A DNA stretch of 64,000 nucleotides from Acidovorax sp. Its GTDB lineage: Bacteria; Pseudomonadota; Gammaproteobacteria; Burkholderiales; Burkholderiaceae_C. Location of the stretch: contig NZ_JAJTBB010000078.1 in the NCBI RefSeq assembly GCF_021287135.1, positions 102,315-166,314 on the forward strand, given 5' to 3'. Both the position numbers and the translations under genes were made by a program. Below, piece by piece: positions 10,854 through 22,458 of this stretch. How positions within the stretch are numbered: position 1 is the stretch's first letter; every line of letters begins with the position of its first letter. Below the pieces are notes generated by a model. The model worked only from the letters and a program-made list of their open reading frames with translations, ran no database searches and was not told the DNA's origin.

Positions 10854-11969
10854 TTAGGCCACCTGGCGGCGGGCCTTGGCCAAGTGCTCGGCGAAGGCGC
10901 TCGTCAACGCGGGCAGCACCTGCAGGGCATTGCCGACGATGCCGTAGTGCGCGAAGTCGAAAATGGGCGCATTCGGGTCGGTGTTGATCGCGACGATCAC
11001 GTCCGAGCTTTCCATGCCCACGCGGTGCTGGATGGCGCCGCTGATGCCTGCGGCGATGTAGAGCTTGGGGCGCACCGTCTTGCCGGTCTGGCCCACCTGG
11101 CGGTCCGCCTCCACCCAGCCGGCCTGCACGCACGGCCGTGTTGCGCCCACTTCGCCGCCCAGCACACGTGCCAGCTCGAACACCAGCTTGAAGTTCTCGG
11201 GGTTCTTCAGACCCTTGCCGCCGCTGACGATCACGTCCGCGTAAGGCAGGTTGATGCGGTTGCTGTGCGCGTCGGCAATGAAGTCCAGCAGCTTGGTCAC
11301 GATCTGCGTCTCGACCATGCCCAGCGTGTCCTGGACGATCTCCCCCGTGCGACCGGTCTCGGCGCGTGGCATGGCCATCACCCGCGGGCGCACCGTGGCC
11401 ATCTGGGGACGGTAGGCCAGCGTCATGATGGTGCACAGCAGCGAGCCGCCAAAGGTCGGCCGCGTGGCAGCCAGGGCCTTGGACGCGGGGTCGATGTTCA
11501 GCTCGGTGCAATCGGCGGTCAGGCCCGTGAGCAGCGTGGTGGCTACCGACCCCGCCAGATCGCGGCCCATAGACGTCGCGCCCAGCAGCAGGATCTCGGG
11601 CTGGTACTTGTTGACCAGGTCCGTCAGGCCCTTGGTGAAGGGCTCGTTGCGGTAGCCCTTGAGCACCGGGTCGTGGACGATGTAGGCCTTGTCGGCGCCA
11701 AAGGTGAAGGCCTCAGCCGCGTAGGCTTCCAGCGGCTCGTCGTTGCCGCCGAGCACCACCACGCCGACCTGGCTGCCCAGAATGTCGGCCAGCTTGCGGG
11801 CTTCGCCCAGCAGCTCCCACGACACACTGTGCACATGGCCGCGGTCGTGTTCGATGAACACCCACACGCCCTTGTAGGCCTTGAGGTGTTCTGGCAGCTC
11901 GGTGTTGCGTCCGGCGCGCCCGGCGGGGCGCCGGGCGGGAGCAGCCGATGGGGCGGTGGGGGCGTTCAT
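10854..11969 (-). CDS. fixB: FixB, electron transfer flavoprotein alpha subunit
   Basis: This 371-residue ETF-alpha homologue carries the C-terminal FAD-binding signature ([17 protein letters not shown], then [19 protein letters not shown]). The start at 11969 is chosen because its ATG overlaps the fixA stop (ATGA). The open frame extends 74 codons further upstream but that part lies antisense-free inside fixA and does not resemble the family. It pairs with FixA. Confidence 0.95.
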   Translation of the reverse strand: MNAPTAPSAAPARRPAGRAGRNTELPEHLKAYKGVWVFIEHDRGHVHSVSWELLGEARKLADILGSQVGVVVLGGNDEPLEAYAAEAFTFGADKAYIVHDPVLKGYRNEPFTKGLTDLVNKYQPEILLLGATSMGRDLAGSVATTLLTGLTADCTELNIDPASKALAATRPTFGGSLLCTIMTLAYRPQMATVRPRVMAMPRAETGRTGEIVQDTLGMVETQIVTKLLDFIADAHSNRINLPYADVIVSGGKGLKNPENFKLVFELARVLGGEVGATRPCVQAGWVEADRQVGQTGKTVRPKLYIAAGISGAIQHRVGMESSDVIVAINTDPNAPIFDFAHYGIVGNALQVLPALTSAFAEHLAKARRQVA

Positions 11970-12814
11970 GCTTCCTCCTTCATGAGCAGGTCGGCTTCCA
12001 GGGTGGGGTGGCGTGTAAAGATCTTCTGCAGCAGGTTCAGCGACACGTCGCGCAGGGTCGAGGTCTCCAGCGCCAGCATCTCGGCCTTTTCGCTGCGCGG
12101 CGTGGGGCCGAACACCTTGCTCACCACCGTGGGCGAGCCCTTGAGGCCGATCTTTTCGAGGTCCTCGATGCCTGCGTCCTCCTTGTTCCATTTGCGCACT
12201 GGATAGGCGGCGGCGTGGATCATGGCCGGCAGGTTGGCAAAGCGCAGTTCGTTGGTGTTCTCCAGCATGGTGATGAGGCAGGGCAGCGCCGTCTTGAGCA
12301 CCTGCACTCCGCCCTCCGCCCGCCGCTCCACGGTGATGGTGTGCTGGTCCAGGTCGGTTTCGACGATGCGCGACACATAGGTCAACAGCTGCAGGCCCAG
12401 GCGCTTGGCGATGCCCGGGCCGACTTGCGCGGTGTCGCCGTCAATGGTCTGCTTGCCCGTGAAGACGATGTCCACGGCCTGTTCGCGGGCGATCTGCCGG
12501 ATGCCCGCTGCGAGCGCATAGGACGTGGCCAGCGTATCGGCCCCGGCAAAGGCGCGATCGGTGACCAGCACGGCGTCGTCGGCACCGAAACTGATGCACT
12601 TGCGCAAGGCTTCTTCCGCCTGCGGCGGCCCCATGCACAGCACGGTCACCTTGCCTCCAAACTGGTCCTTGAGGCGCAACGCTTCTTCCAGCGAGAACAG
12701 GTCGTAGGGGTTGACGATGGCCGGAACCCCCTGGCGCATGATGGTGTTGGTGACGGGGTGGACGCGGATCTGCGCCGAGTCAGGGACCTGCTTGATACAG
12801 ACGACGATGTGCAT
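11966..12814 (-). CDS. fixA: FixA, electron transfer flavoprotein beta subunit
   Basis: FixA is the ETF-beta half of FixABCX. The protein starts [13 protein letters not shown], the usual family N-terminus. The ATG at 12814 is preceded by AAGGAG at good spacing, so nine further upstream residues of the open frame are excluded. The ADP/FAD-binding block ([15 protein letters not shown]) is present near the centre. It is 16 bases downstream of nifW. Confidence 0.95.
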   Translation of the reverse strand: MHIVVCIKQVPDSAQIRVHPVTNTIMRQGVPAIVNPYDLFSLEEALRLKDQFGGKVTVLCMGPPQAEEALRKCISFGADDAVLVTDRAFAGADTLATSYALAAGIRQIAREQAVDIVFTGKQTIDGDTAQVGPGIAKRLGLQLLTYVSRIVETDLDQHTITVERRAEGGVQVLKTALPCLITMLENTNELRFANLPAMIHAAAYPVRKWNKEDAGIEDLEKIGLKGSPTVVSKVFGPTPRSEKAEMLALETSTLRDVSLNLLQKIFTRHPTLEADLLMKEEA

Positions 12815-12830
12815 GGGATGCTCCTTGGGT

Positions 12831-13172
12831 TCAGGCGGCAAGGCGGGACGGCGCCGAATGCTTGAGGCTTTCCAACGAGACGTGCTGCTTGCCCCCCACG
12901 TCCTGGAACACCTTGAAGACCTTCTCCTGCGCCGGGGTGGAGGTCACGAAGTCCGCATAGGCGCGGGCCAATAGTTCGCGGTACGCAGTGAACAGTGCCA
13001 GTTCGTCGCCCGAGGGCGGCACCTGGCCCTGCTGGCGCAGGTACTGAAAGAAGCGCTTGAGGATGTGCAGCCGGCTGACGTTGACCACCGCCGGGTCGAA
13101 CGGCACACCGAAGAACTGCAGAAAGTCCTCTGCCGATGAGAGGTTCTTGAGGCGGGTCAGAAAGTCATCCAT
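12831..13172 (-). CDS. nifW: Nitrogenase stabilizing/protective protein NifW
   Basis: The 113-residue protein has the NifW pattern: SAEDFLQFFGVPFDP near the N-terminus, then VSRLHILKRFFQYLRQQG. NifW is thought to bind MoFe protein, aid its maturation and shield it from oxygen. The gene sits between cysE and fixA in one operon. Confidence 0.93.
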   Translation of the reverse strand: MDDFLTRLKNLSSAEDFLQFFGVPFDPAVVNVSRLHILKRFFQYLRQQGQVPPSGDELALFTAYRELLARAYADFVTSTPAQEKVFKVFQDVGGKQHVSLESLKHSAPSRLAA

Positions 13173-13175
13173 GGG

Positions 13176-13979
13176 TCACTCCTCGGGAGTCGGTGGTGGG
13201 ATGTCGCAGCCGGAGGCGGACAAGGTGCAGCCGGCGCCGCATGCGCCTTCGGAAGTCTGCGGCGCAGGGCCCCCAGCGCTGTCGAGTCCGCCGTGGGGCG
13301 CGTTGCGGCCTGCGGCCCAGGCGCGTTCGAGCCGGGCCAGGCGGTCCAGCGCGCAGACCATGGCTTTGCCGACCGGGTCCGGGATCAGGTGGTGGTCCAG
13401 GTCGAAGCCATGGGGCGTGCTGCGCCGGGGCGCGACCACCCTGCCGGGAATGCCAACCACGGTGGCCCCCTCGGGAACGGGCGCGATCACCACCGAGTTG
13501 GCGGCCACACGGGCGCCGTTGCCGACCTGGATCGGCCCCAGGATCTTTGCTCCCGCCCCCACCACCACGCCGTCGCCCAGGGTGGGATGGCGCTTGCCGG
13601 GGTTCCAGGTGGTGCCACCCAGCGTCACGCCGTGGTAAAGCGTCACGTCGTCACCGATCTCGGCGGTTTCCCCGATGACGACGCCCGCGCCGTGGTCGAT
13701 GAAGAAGCGCTCGCCAATGCGGGCGCCCGGGTGGATGTCGACGTTGGTCAGCCAGCGCGAGGCGTAGGACACGCAGCGGGCCAGGTAGCGCCAGCCGCGC
13801 GTCCACAGCGCATGGGCAATGCGGTGGTGTGCCGTGGCCTGCACGCCGGGATAGATGGTCCAGACCTCCAGGCGGTTGCGCGCCGCGGGGTCTCGCTGCA
13901 GGGCACAGTCCACGTCGCTGCGCACCAGCGTCCACCAGCCACGGCGGCGGGGCAGGCGCTGTTCATGCGCGGCGAGCAT
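13176..13979 (-). CDS. cysE: Serine O-acetyltransferase (nif-associated, NifP type)
   Basis: The protein makes O-acetylserine for cysteine synthesis, which feeds sulfur into nitrogenase clusters. The C-terminal half is a left-handed beta-helix of hexapeptide repeats ([22 protein letters not shown], then [16 protein letters not shown] with the active-site region). I choose ATG 13979, which has GGAGG just upstream. An ATG at 14000 overlapping the nifV stop (ATGA) would add seven residues. The final ~80 residues after the helix are Ala/Gly/Pro rich. The operon position makes a nif-dedicated paralogue likely. Confidence 0.92.
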   Translation of the reverse strand: MLAAHEQRLPRRRGWWTLVRSDVDCALQRDPAARNRLEVWTIYPGVQATAHHRIAHALWTRGWRYLARCVSYASRWLTNVDIHPGARIGERFFIDHGAGVVIGETAEIGDDVTLYHGVTLGGTTWNPGKRHPTLGDGVVVGAGAKILGPIQVGNGARVAANSVVIAPVPEGATVVGIPGRVVAPRRSTPHGFDLDHHLIPDPVGKAMVCALDRLARLERAWAAGRNAPHGGLDSAGGPAPQTSEGACGAGCTLSASGCDIPPPTPEE

Positions 13980-13996
13980 GGTGTCCTCCGGTGGGG

Positions 13997-15163
13997 TCAT
14001 GGCGCGACGGCTTGCCGGCTTGCGCCCGCACCTGCCGCGCGTGGCGTGGTTTCGGCCAGAAAGCGCTGCAGGTCCTGTGATGTGGGCGCCTGCTTGGCCG
14101 TTTCGGCATGGGCGCGAATGCGGCCGAGCAGCCGGCCGGTCAGGCGCTCGTCATCGAGCGGGATGCCGATTTCGCCGTAGGCATGGCGCACCGCCTGCGA
14201 CCCCGAATGCTTGCCGAGCACGGTACGCCGCTGGCGGCCCAGCTCGGCGGGGTCGAAGCTCTCGTAGGTGCTGGGATTCTTGAGCAGGCCATCGATGTGG
14301 ATGCCCGATTCGTGCGTGAAGACCGCATCACCCACGATGCTCTTGTTGGCCGCCACCGCGCGGCCCGATGCCCGCGCCACTTGGCCCGAGATGCCCACCA
14401 GCGCCTGGGTGGCCACGCCAGTGTCGCCGCCCAGCAGATGGCGCACGCCCATGACCACCTCTTCCAGCGCGGCGTTGCCTGCGCGCTCGCCCAGCCCGTT
14501 GACGGTGGTGTTGGCGTGTGTGGCGCCGGCCCGCAACGCGGCCAGGGTGTTGGCCGTGGCCAGGCCCAGGTCGTTGTGGGCGTGAATCTCGATGCCGATG
14601 TCGATGCACTCGCGCAGGCGTGCGATGGCCTCGTGGGTCGAGAAGGGGTCCAGCACGCCCAGCGTGTCGGCGTACCGTACCCGTTGCGCTCCGCACGCCT
14701 GGGCCAGCCGGGCGACTTCGGTCACGAAGGCAGGGTCGGCCCGGGAAGCGTCTTCCAGGCCCACGGACAGCTCGCGGCCGCTGGCTTGGGCCCGGGTGAG
14801 CACCCGGCGGACTTCCCCCAGTGCCCAGGCGCGCGACTGGCGCAGCTTGTGGCGCAGATGGATGTCGGACACCGGGATCGACAGATGGACGATGTGGGCG
14901 GGGGTGCGCAGCGCCAGGTCCAGATCGCGGTCCGTCATGCGGCCCCACACCATCAGGCGTGCCGGCAACTCTTGCGCGGCGATGGCGGCGATGCAGGCCA
15001 TCTCCTCAGGCCCCATGGCCGGGATGCCGACTTCCATTTCGCGCACGCCCGCATCGGCCAGTGCACGCGCAATGGCGCACTTTTCTTCCACCGTGAAGGC
15101 CACCCCCGCTGTCTGCTCGCCATCGCGCAGGGTCGTGTCGTTGATGATGGGGTGAGGTGCCAT
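13997..15163 (-). CDS. nifV: Homocitrate synthase NifV
   Basis: NifV condenses acetyl-CoA and 2-oxoglutarate to homocitrate, the organic ligand of FeMo-co. The 388-residue protein shows the LeuA-family metal-binding start ([17 protein letters not shown]) and the second signature ([19 protein letters not shown]). It is the first gene of the minus-strand operon, with its own sigma-54 promoter 27 bases upstream. Confidence 0.96.
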   Translation of the reverse strand: MAPHPIINDTTLRDGEQTAGVAFTVEEKCAIARALADAGVREMEVGIPAMGPEEMACIAAIAAQELPARLMVWGRMTDRDLDLALRTPAHIVHLSIPVSDIHLRHKLRQSRAWALGEVRRVLTRAQASGRELSVGLEDASRADPAFVTEVARLAQACGAQRVRYADTLGVLDPFSTHEAIARLRECIDIGIEIHAHNDLGLATANTLAALRAGATHANTTVNGLGERAGNAALEEVVMGVRHLLGGDTGVATQALVGISGQVARASGRAVAANKSIVGDAVFTHESGIHIDGLLKNPSTYESFDPAELGRQRRTVLGKHSGSQAVRHAYGEIGIPLDDERLTGRLLGRIRAHAETAKQAPTSQDLQRFLAETTPRAAGAGASRQAVAP

Positions 15164-15189
15164 GTTGCGAGGTCCTTTTCGTACCTACT

Positions 15190-15204
15190 GCAAACGGTGT
15201 GCCA
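15190..15204 (-). promoter_or_regulatory. Sigma-54 promoter of nifV operon
   Basis: On the minus strand the sequence reads TGGCAC-ACCGT-TTGC, an exact match to the -24/-12 consensus with correct 5-base spacing. Transcription would begin near 15178, 15 bases before the nifV ATG. The rest of the 333-base gap (15164-15496) holds one NifA site and no further gene. Confidence 0.88.
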
Positions 15205-15286
15205 CGGGGAATCCGGTCCTTTTTGTGCGCTTTGGCGGCGGCTTGGTGGGGGGCGCATGGTTGCGGTCTGCGCTGGGTGTCGGGAA

Positions 15287-15302
15287 TGTGCTGTTCCAGA
15301 CA
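15287..15302 (-). promoter_or_regulatory. NifA upstream activator site for nifV operon
   Basis: The dyad TGT-GCTGTTCCAG-ACA matches the NifA UAS consensus TGT-N10-ACA exactly. It lies 83-98 bases upstream of the -24 box of the nifV promoter, a usual distance for DNA-loop activation. Confidence 0.8.
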
Positions 15303-15496
15303 CCGGGACGTCGGCTGTCAGAGCGTGGTCAAGACCTGTCAAGGCCGCACAAGGACCTTGTCGAAGGGTTGGCGCGAAAACGGGTCGTCGAACGCCCGGG
15401 CGGCTTGCACGGGCACGCGCCCATGCGGTGCATTCGCAGCACACATCCTCCCGATGGCACTCGGATGCGGTCCCCGAAAAGGCGTTGAACAGGTTT

Positions 15497-15832
15497 CTAC
15501 TGCTCGCGTGCGTGATTGCGGGTGTGCCGGGGCAATTCCACCACCAGGTCGGCATCGCCGAGCCGCACGCAGCAGGCCAGGCGCGACTGAGCGTCCAGTC
15601 CCCAGGCGTTGTCGAGCTGGTCGCTCTCCGCCTCGTCCGCTTCGGTCAACGACGCGCCGCCCTGGCGCACATGCACATGGCAGGTGGCGCAGGCGGCCAC
15701 CATGTCGCAGGCATGTTCGATGGCCAGTCCAGCGCGTAGCATCCCCTCGCACAGCGAGGTGCCGCGACGGCCTTCGAAATCCATGCCCCCGGGGCACAGC
15801 ACGGGGTGGGGCAGTACATGGACGGTGGGCAT
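15497..15832 (-). CDS. fdx: 2Fe-2S ferredoxin, Isc type
   Basis: This 111-residue adrenodoxin-type ferredoxin has the cluster ligands C-x5-C-x2-C (HACDMVAACATCHVHV) with the fourth Cys in SRLACCVRL. In Isc systems Fdx supplies electrons for cluster assembly on IscU. Its start overlaps the hscA stop. It is the last gene of the iscS-iscU-carriers-hscA-fdx operon. Confidence 0.93.
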   Translation of the reverse strand: MPTVHVLPHPVLCPGGMDFEGRRGTSLCEGMLRAGLAIEHACDMVAACATCHVHVRQGGASLTEADEAESDQLDNAWGLDAQSRLACCVRLGDADLVVELPRHTRNHAREQ

Positions 15833-17703
15833 CAGAGGCTTTCGAGGGCGCGGCCTGCCAGTGCCTTCTGGATGGACGCATTCATGCGTTGGGCCGCGAA
15901 TCCTTCGGTCGCGGCGGACAGCTGGGCGCTTTGCAGTCGCAGGGCCTGCGCGTCCTCTTCGGTTTCCAGCAGGTCCGCCAGGCCGAAGGCCGCCTGGCGT
16001 ATCGCCTGAAGATCGCCCGGGGCCAGCAAGGCCCCGTCCTGCGCCAGCGCGGCACAGGTGGCGTCCAGCAGGCGGCGCGCATCGACTTGCGCCTCGCGCA
16101 GCGAACGCAGCTGCATGTCCCGGGCCGATGCACCCACCGCTTCCTGCAGCATGGATGCGATCTGGGCGTCGGCCAGACCGTAGCTGGGCTTCACTTCAAC
16201 ATGCGCCTCGGTGCCTGTGGTTTGCTCGCGCGCGGTGACCGACAGTAGGCCATCGGCGTCAATCTGGAAGCTCACGCGGATGCGCGCCGCGCCCGCCACC
16301 GCTGCGGGGATGCCGCGCAGCTCAAAGCGCGCGAGGGAGCGGCAATCCGACACGGACTCCCTCTCACCCTGCACCACATGCAGGCTCATGGCCGTCTGCC
16401 CGTCCTTGAAGGTGGTGAACTCCTGGGCTCGCGCAATGGGCAGCGTGGAGTTGCGTGGAATGATCTTCTCGACCAGGCCGCCCATGGTCTCCAGCCCCAG
16501 GGACAGTGGGCAGACGTCCAGCAACAGCCAGCCGTCGCCCGTGCCGTTGCCCACCAGCACATCCGCCTGCATGGCAGCGCCCAAGGCGACGACCTGGTCG
16601 GGATCGATGTCACACAGCGGCTCGGTGCCGAAGAAGTCGCGCACCGCGTCCTGTGCCGCGCGCATGCGCGTCGAGCCGCCCACGAGCACCACGCCATCGA
16701 TGTCTGCCGTGGACAGCCGCGCGTCACGCAGCGCACGCCGGGTGGCGCGCAGGGTCTGGTCGATCAGCCCCTTGGCGATCTGCGCGAACTGGTCCTGGCT
16801 GAGCAGGGCCTGCAGGGTGCCGCCGCCGGGCATGGCGACGCACAGGGGAACGACCTCGCTGGACGACAGCGATTCCTTGGCCGACCGCGCCGCGCTCAGC
16901 AGCGCCCGCTGTGCGGTGGGCGCCAGCGCCTGCAGCCCCGGCACGCCGTGCTGTGCGCAGAACCACTCGGCCACCGCACGGTCGAAGTCGTCGCCGCCCA
17001 GCGCGGAGTCGCCACCGGTAGCAAGCACCTCGAAGAGGCCGCGCGCAAGCCGGAGCACCGAAACGTCGAACGTTCCCCCGCCCAGGTCGTACACCACAAA
17101 GGTGCCTTCGGCGGCCTTGTCCAGACCGTAGGCAATGGCGGCCGCCGTGGGCTCGTTGAGCAGGCGCAGCACATTCAGGCCGGCCAGTCTGGCGGCGTCC
17201 TTGGTGGCCTGGCGCTGTGCGTCATCGAAGTAGGCGGGCACGGTGATGACCACCCCGGCCAGCGGGCCGGCCAGGGCTTCTTCGGCGCGCAGCCGCAGGG
17301 CCGCAAGAATGTCGGCCGAGACCTGTACGGGCGAGCGTTCGCCCGCCGCAGTGGCAATGCCGACCATGCCCTGGGCGTCCACAAAGCGGTAGGGCAAGGC
17401 CTGTGCCTCGGTGACGTCCGACAGCGTGCGGCCCATGAAGCGCTTGGCCGAGACGATGGTGTTCTGCGGGTCCTCCACCTGATGCGCCTGCGCGGGTGCG
17501 CCCACCACGGCAGTGCCGCCGGGAAGGTAGCGAACCACCGAGGGCAGCAGTAGCGCACCGGTGGCATCGGGCAGCGCGCGGGCCTGCGCACTCTGGACGG
17601 TGGCAACGAGCGAGTTGGTGGTTCCCAGATCAATGCCCGCCGCCAGCCGGTGCTGGTGGGGAGCGGCGGAGCGGCCGGGTTCGCTGATCTGTAGAAGGGC
17701 CAT
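15832..17703 (-). CDS. hscA: Fe-S assembly chaperone HscA (Hsp70 family)
   Basis: The 623-residue protein has the Hsp70 ATPase phosphate loop ([16 protein letters not shown]), [16 protein letters not shown], and [14 protein letters not shown]. HscA releases clusters from IscU, normally with J-protein HscB. No hscB is present in this operon, so the chaperone must borrow a J-protein encoded elsewhere or work without one. It lies four bases downstream of iscA. Confidence 0.94.
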   Translation of the reverse strand: MALLQISEPGRSAAPHQHRLAAGIDLGTTNSLVATVQSAQARALPDATGALLLPSVVRYLPGGTAVVGAPAQAHQVEDPQNTIVSAKRFMGRTLSDVTEAQALPYRFVDAQGMVGIATAAGERSPVQVSADILAALRLRAEEALAGPLAGVVITVPAYFDDAQRQATKDAARLAGLNVLRLLNEPTAAAIAYGLDKAAEGTFVVYDLGGGTFDVSVLRLARGLFEVLATGGDSALGGDDFDRAVAEWFCAQHGVPGLQALAPTAQRALLSAARSAKESLSSSEVVPLCVAMPGGGTLQALLSQDQFAQIAKGLIDQTLRATRRALRDARLSTADIDGVVLVGGSTRMRAAQDAVRDFFGTEPLCDIDPDQVVALGAAMQADVLVGNGTGDGWLLLDVCPLSLGLETMGGLVEKIIPRNSTLPIARAQEFTTFKDGQTAMSLHVVQGERESVSDCRSLARFELRGIPAAVAGAARIRVSFQIDADGLLSVTAREQTTGTEAHVEVKPSYGLADAQIASMLQEAVGASARDMQLRSLREAQVDARRLLDATCAALAQDGALLAPGDLQAIRQAAFGLADLLETEEDAQALRLQSAQLSAATEGFAAQRMNASIQKALAGRALESL

Positions 17704-17707
17704 GGCT

Positions 17708-18031
17708 TTAGACGGCGAAGCTCTCGCCGCAGCCGCAACTGGCCTTGGCGTTCGGGTTGTTGAACTTGAAGCCCTCGTTCAGGCCTTCGCGCACAAAGTC
17801 GAGTTCGGTACCGTCCAGCATCTGAAGGCTGCGCGGATCAACGATGATCTTGACCCCGTGGTGCTCGAAGCACTGGTCGTCGGGGTTCATCGCGTCCACA
17901 AATTCCAGCGCATAGGCGAAGCCCGAGCAGCCACTGGTCTTGACGGCCAGCCGCAATCCCAGGCCGTTGCCGCGCTTGTACAGCGACTTTTGGACGTGGC
18001 GCGCGGCGGCGGGTGTCAACGAGATGGACAT
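17708..18031 (-). CDS. iscA: A-type Fe-S carrier IscA
   Basis: The 107-residue protein carries the three cysteine ligands of the family (SGCSGFAY, and SCGCGESF at the C-terminus). The N-terminus [17 protein letters not shown] is IscA-like. It is the second of two adjacent A-type carriers. Confidence 0.93.
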   Translation of the reverse strand: MSISLTPAAARHVQKSLYKRGNGLGLRLAVKTSGCSGFAYALEFVDAMNPDDQCFEHHGVKIIVDPRSLQMLDGTELDFVREGLNEGFKFNNPNAKASCGCGESFAV

Positions 18032-18040
18032 GGCATTACC

Positions 18041-18415
18041 TCAGGCGGAAAACGAACTACCGCAGCCGCACGTGGTTTGCGCGTTGGGGTTGTGGATGAC
18101 GAAGCGCGACCCTTCCAAGCCGTCTTCAAAGTCGACCCGTGCGCCCACCAGGTACTGCAGGCTCATGGCATCCACCACCAGTGCGACTCCTTCCGTGGTG
18201 ACGACGGTGTCGTCCTCGGCCACCTGGTCGTCGAAGACGAAGCCATAGGAAAAGCCTGAGCATCCGCCCCCCGTGACGTACAGGCGTAGCTTGAGTTGCG
18301 GATTGCCTTCTTCCTCGATCAACGCGGACACCTTGGCCGCGGCACTGGGGGTGAAGTCCAGCAGTCCGGGCAGGGGCGATGCGGCGGACAGCGGCGCTTC
18401 TTGGGGGGTGGACAT
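18041..18415 (-). CDS. A-type Fe-S carrier, ErpA/IscA-like
   Basis: The 124-residue protein has the same fold and ligands ([11 protein letters not shown], then TTCGCGSSF) as its neighbour but an 18-residue N-terminal extension and an ErpA-like sequence ([27 protein letters not shown], abbreviated here). It lies 24 bases downstream of iscU and ten before iscA. The tandem suggests carriers with separate clients or an in-operon duplication. Confidence 0.9.
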   Translation of the reverse strand: MSTPQEAPLSAASPLPGLLDFTPSAAAKVSALIEEEGNPQLKLRLYVTGGGCSGFSYGFVFDDQVAEDDTVVTTEGVALVVDAMSLQYLVGARVDFEDGLEGSRFVIHNPNAQTTCGCGSSFSA

Positions 18416-18439
18416 GGCGGTTCTCCTGGTTGGGGCGGC

Positions 18440-18880
18440 TCAGCTGCCGCGGGGCTCGCAAGCCTGCTGCTCGATCACCACCTCGGCGGAGGGGGCTGGC
18501 GGCTGGTGGCGTGCGCGGTAATCAGCCACGGCGGCCTTGATGGCGTCCTCGGCCAGAATGGAGCAGTGGATCTTCACGGGAGGAAGTGCGAGCTCCTCGG
18601 CGATGGCGGAGTTCTTGATCGCCAGCGCTTCGTCCAGCGTGCGCCCCCGCACCCATTCGGTGACCAGGGAACTCGACGCGATGGCCGAGCCGCAGCCGTA
18701 GGTCTTGAACTTCGCGTCCTCGATCACGCCCTGGGCGTTGACCCGGATCTGCAACTTCATCACATCGCCGCAGGCTGGGGCTCCGACCATGCCGGTGCCC
18801 ACCTGGTCATCGTTCGCGTCGAAGCCGCCGACATTGCGCGGGTTCTCGTAGTGGTCCACGACTTTGTCGCTGTAGGCCAT
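18440..18880 (-). CDS. iscU: Fe-S scaffold protein IscU
   Basis: IscU is the scaffold on which clusters form. The 146-residue protein has the three ligand cysteines (GAPACGDVMKL, KTYGCGSAIASSS, KIHCSILAEDAI) and the HscA-recognition motif LPPVK just before the third Cys. It has a C-terminal extension of ~20 residues. There is no NifU-type C-terminal domain, so nitrogenase here is served by an IscU-length scaffold. The gene follows iscS. Confidence 0.95.
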   Translation of the reverse strand: MAYSDKVVDHYENPRNVGGFDANDDQVGTGMVGAPACGDVMKLQIRVNAQGVIEDAKFKTYGCGSAIASSSLVTEWVRGRTLDEALAIKNSAIAEELALPPVKIHCSILAEDAIKAAVADYRARHQPPAPSAEVVIEQQACEPRGS

Positions 18881-18901
18881 GGTGTCTCTCCTGCCGTCGG
18901 G

Positions 18902-20146
18902 TCAATGTGCAGCCCACTGGATCGTGGACAGGTCGATGCCCGCCTGCACGAGGTCCCACAGGGGACTCATGTGGCGCAGGCGCGTTACCACCTCGGTCAC
19001 TTGCGCGATCGTGGCGTCGATTTCTTCCGCTGTCGTGAAGCGGCCGATGGAGAAGCGCACGGAGCTGTGCGCCAACTCGTCGCTGCGGCCCATGGCGCGC
19101 AGCACGTAGCTGGGCTCCAGGCTGGCCGACGTGCACGCGGAGCCCGATGACACCGCCACGCCCTTCATTCCCATCAGCAGCGACTCGCCCTCCACATAGT
19201 TGAAGCTGGCATTGAGGTAGCCGCAGGCGCGGTGCACTGGGTCGCCATTGAGCTCGACGCTGTCGAGTCGGGAGATGCCGGCCCACAGTCGCGCGCGCAG
19301 CGCCGCGATGCGCGCGTTGTCGCTGGCCATCTGGTCGCGCGCCAACCAGAAGGCTTCGCCCATCCCCACGATCTGGTGGGTGGCCAGCGTGCCCGACCGC
19401 ATGCCGCGCTCATGCCCGCCGCCATGCATCTGCGCCTCGATCCGCACGCGGGGCTTGCGCCGCACATACAACGCGCCAATGCCCTTGGGTCCGTAGATCT
19501 TGTGGGCCGACATGGACATCAAATCCACCGGCAGACTCTGCAGGTCGATCGCGACCTTGCCTACCGCCTGCGCGGCGTCCACATGCAGCAGAACGCCCTT
19601 GTCGCGGCAGAGGGCCCCAATGGCCGCGATGTCCTGAATCACGCCGGTTTCGTTGTTCACGAACATTACCGACGCCAGCACGGTGTCGGGACGCAGCGCG
19701 GCCTTGAAGCGGTCCAGATCCAGCAAACCGCTGGGCAGCACGGGCAGAACGGTGACCTCGAAGCCTTCGCGCTCCAGCTCCCGCATGCTGTCGAGCACGG
19801 CTTTGTGCTCGGTGGCAACCGTCACCAGGTGCTTTCCCTTGGCCTGGTAGAAGTGGGCCGCACCCTTGAGGGCCAGGTTGTTGGACTCGGTGGCGCCGGA
19901 GGTCCAGACGATTTCGCGCGGGTCGGCGTTGACCAGCGAACACACCTGCTCGCGCGCCAGTTCCACCGCCTCTTCGGCCGCCCAGCCAAAGGCGTGGGAC
20001 CGGCTGGCGGGGTTGCCATATTGCTCGGTCAGGTAGGGCCACATCTTGTTGGCCACACGGCCGTCGACGGGGGTGGTCGCGGCGTAGTCCAGGTAGATGG
20101 GCAGGTGGCTGCGGGCAAGTGCGGGAGGGCGGCGCTCGTCTGGCAT
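18902..20146 (-). CDS. iscS: Cysteine desulfurase IscS
   Basis: The PLP enzyme removes sulfur from cysteine for cluster assembly. It shows [12 protein letters not shown] at the N-terminus, the PLP lysine in [16 protein letters not shown] and the active-site cysteine loop [17 protein letters not shown] typical of IscS. The ATG at 20146 is preceded by AGGAG. The open frame extends 50 codons upstream, but that part overlaps the promoter and is unlike the family. It is the first gene of the sigma-54-driven isc operon. Confidence 0.95.
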   Translation of the reverse strand: MPDERRPPALARSHLPIYLDYAATTPVDGRVANKMWPYLTEQYGNPASRSHAFGWAAEEAVELAREQVCSLVNADPREIVWTSGATESNNLALKGAAHFYQAKGKHLVTVATEHKAVLDSMRELEREGFEVTVLPVLPSGLLDLDRFKAALRPDTVLASVMFVNNETGVIQDIAAIGALCRDKGVLLHVDAAQAVGKVAIDLQSLPVDLMSMSAHKIYGPKGIGALYVRRKPRVRIEAQMHGGGHERGMRSGTLATHQIVGMGEAFWLARDQMASDNARIAALRARLWAGISRLDSVELNGDPVHRACGYLNASFNYVEGESLLMGMKGVAVSSGSACTSASLEPSYVLRAMGRSDELAHSSVRFSIGRFTTAEEIDATIAQVTEVVTRLRHMSPLWDLVQAGIDLSTIQWAAH

Positions 20147-20179
20147 GGCTGACTCCTGTCGGTGGGATGCCCTGCCTCT

Positions 20180-20194
20180 GCAACTTCGGTGCCA
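20180..20194 (-). promoter_or_regulatory. Sigma-54 promoter of iscS operon
   Basis: The minus strand reads TGGCAC-CGAAG-TTGC, a full -24/-12 match, 34 bases upstream of the iscS ATG. It makes this isc operon part of the NifA regulon rather than an IscR-controlled housekeeping set; no iscR is nearby. Confidence 0.88.
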
Positions 20195-20244
20195 TGTGCT
20201 TTGGGCCGTTGAACCCGCATTTTTTCTGTGCTGTCTGTGCAATT

Positions 20245-20260
20245 TGTTCTGTGCATGACA
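20245..20260. promoter_or_regulatory. NifA UAS shared by iscS and nifA promoters
   Basis: TGT-TCTGTGCATG-ACA is an exact TGT-N10-ACA dyad in the 271-base gap between divergent iscS and nifA. It is 51 bases from the iscS -24 box and 56 bases from the candidate nifA -24 box, so one site could serve both. Confidence 0.78.
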
Positions 20261-20315
20261 TACCGCAAGGTCCGCGCTTTGTCGGGTTTGTGGCAAAGCC
20301 CGCGCCTGGCCTGAT

Positions 20316-20330
20316 CGGCATGTTTTTTGC
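20316..20330 (+). promoter_or_regulatory. Candidate sigma-54 promoter of nifA
   Basis: CGGCAT-GTTTT-TTGC keeps the invariant GG and GC with correct spacing but departs from consensus at two -24 positions. It lies 88 bases before the nifA start. If real, nifA is autoactivated; a second, sigma-70 promoter is possible. Confidence 0.5.
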
Positions 20331-20417
20331 GTCGGATTTGTTGCAAGGCCGTGGTCTCGCGGTGGAGTCCCGCTACTGGTGCACCCCGGTCGGCATCAAC
20401 AGGATGGGAGAGCCATC

Positions 20418-22136
<1,719 letters not shown>

Positions 22137-22293
22137 CGCCCGATTCGGCGGGCAAGCGCCGCGACTTGAGGGGCAGGGTGGCCGGCGTGTGCCCGCCTGT
22201 TTTCTTCTTTCCTTCTGTCCTTCTTTTTCTTTCTCTGGATTGCGGTGGCAGGCTTTCGTCGCCCAGTTCGGGAGTTGTTTCAAGGGCGTAGAC

Positions 22294-22348
22294 GCTTCGT
22301 CGCAACCCCGACACTGTTGACCAAGCAACGTCGCACTTGCGACGAAGC
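22294..22348. repeat. 12-bp inverted repeat upstream of nifB
   Basis: GCTTCGTCGCAA at 22294-22305 is repeated in inverse as TTGCGACGAAGC at 22337-22348. The right arm also forms a tighter palindrome, GTCGCA-CT-TGCGAC. A degenerate NifA site, TGT-N10-ACG (22315-22330), sits in the spacer. The remainder of the 322-base nifA-nifB gap (22137-22458) holds a pyrimidine-rich stretch and the nifB promoter. Confidence 0.7.
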
Positions 22349-22397
22349 CAACCGGCCACCGGTTCCGCAAGGTCATTGATTTCAAAAGGTTTTTTGC

Positions 22398-22412
22398 TGG
22401 CACGGAATTCGC
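22398..22412 (+). promoter_or_regulatory. Sigma-54 promoter of nifB operon
   Basis: TGGCAC-GGAAT-TCGC matches the -24 box fully and the -12 box at the invariant GC. Transcription would begin near 22424, about 35 bases before the nifB ATG. Confidence 0.8.
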
Positions 22413-22458
22413 AAAAGTCCCGGAAAGCGGCCACGGAACGGTCGCAGGAAGGGGTTTC

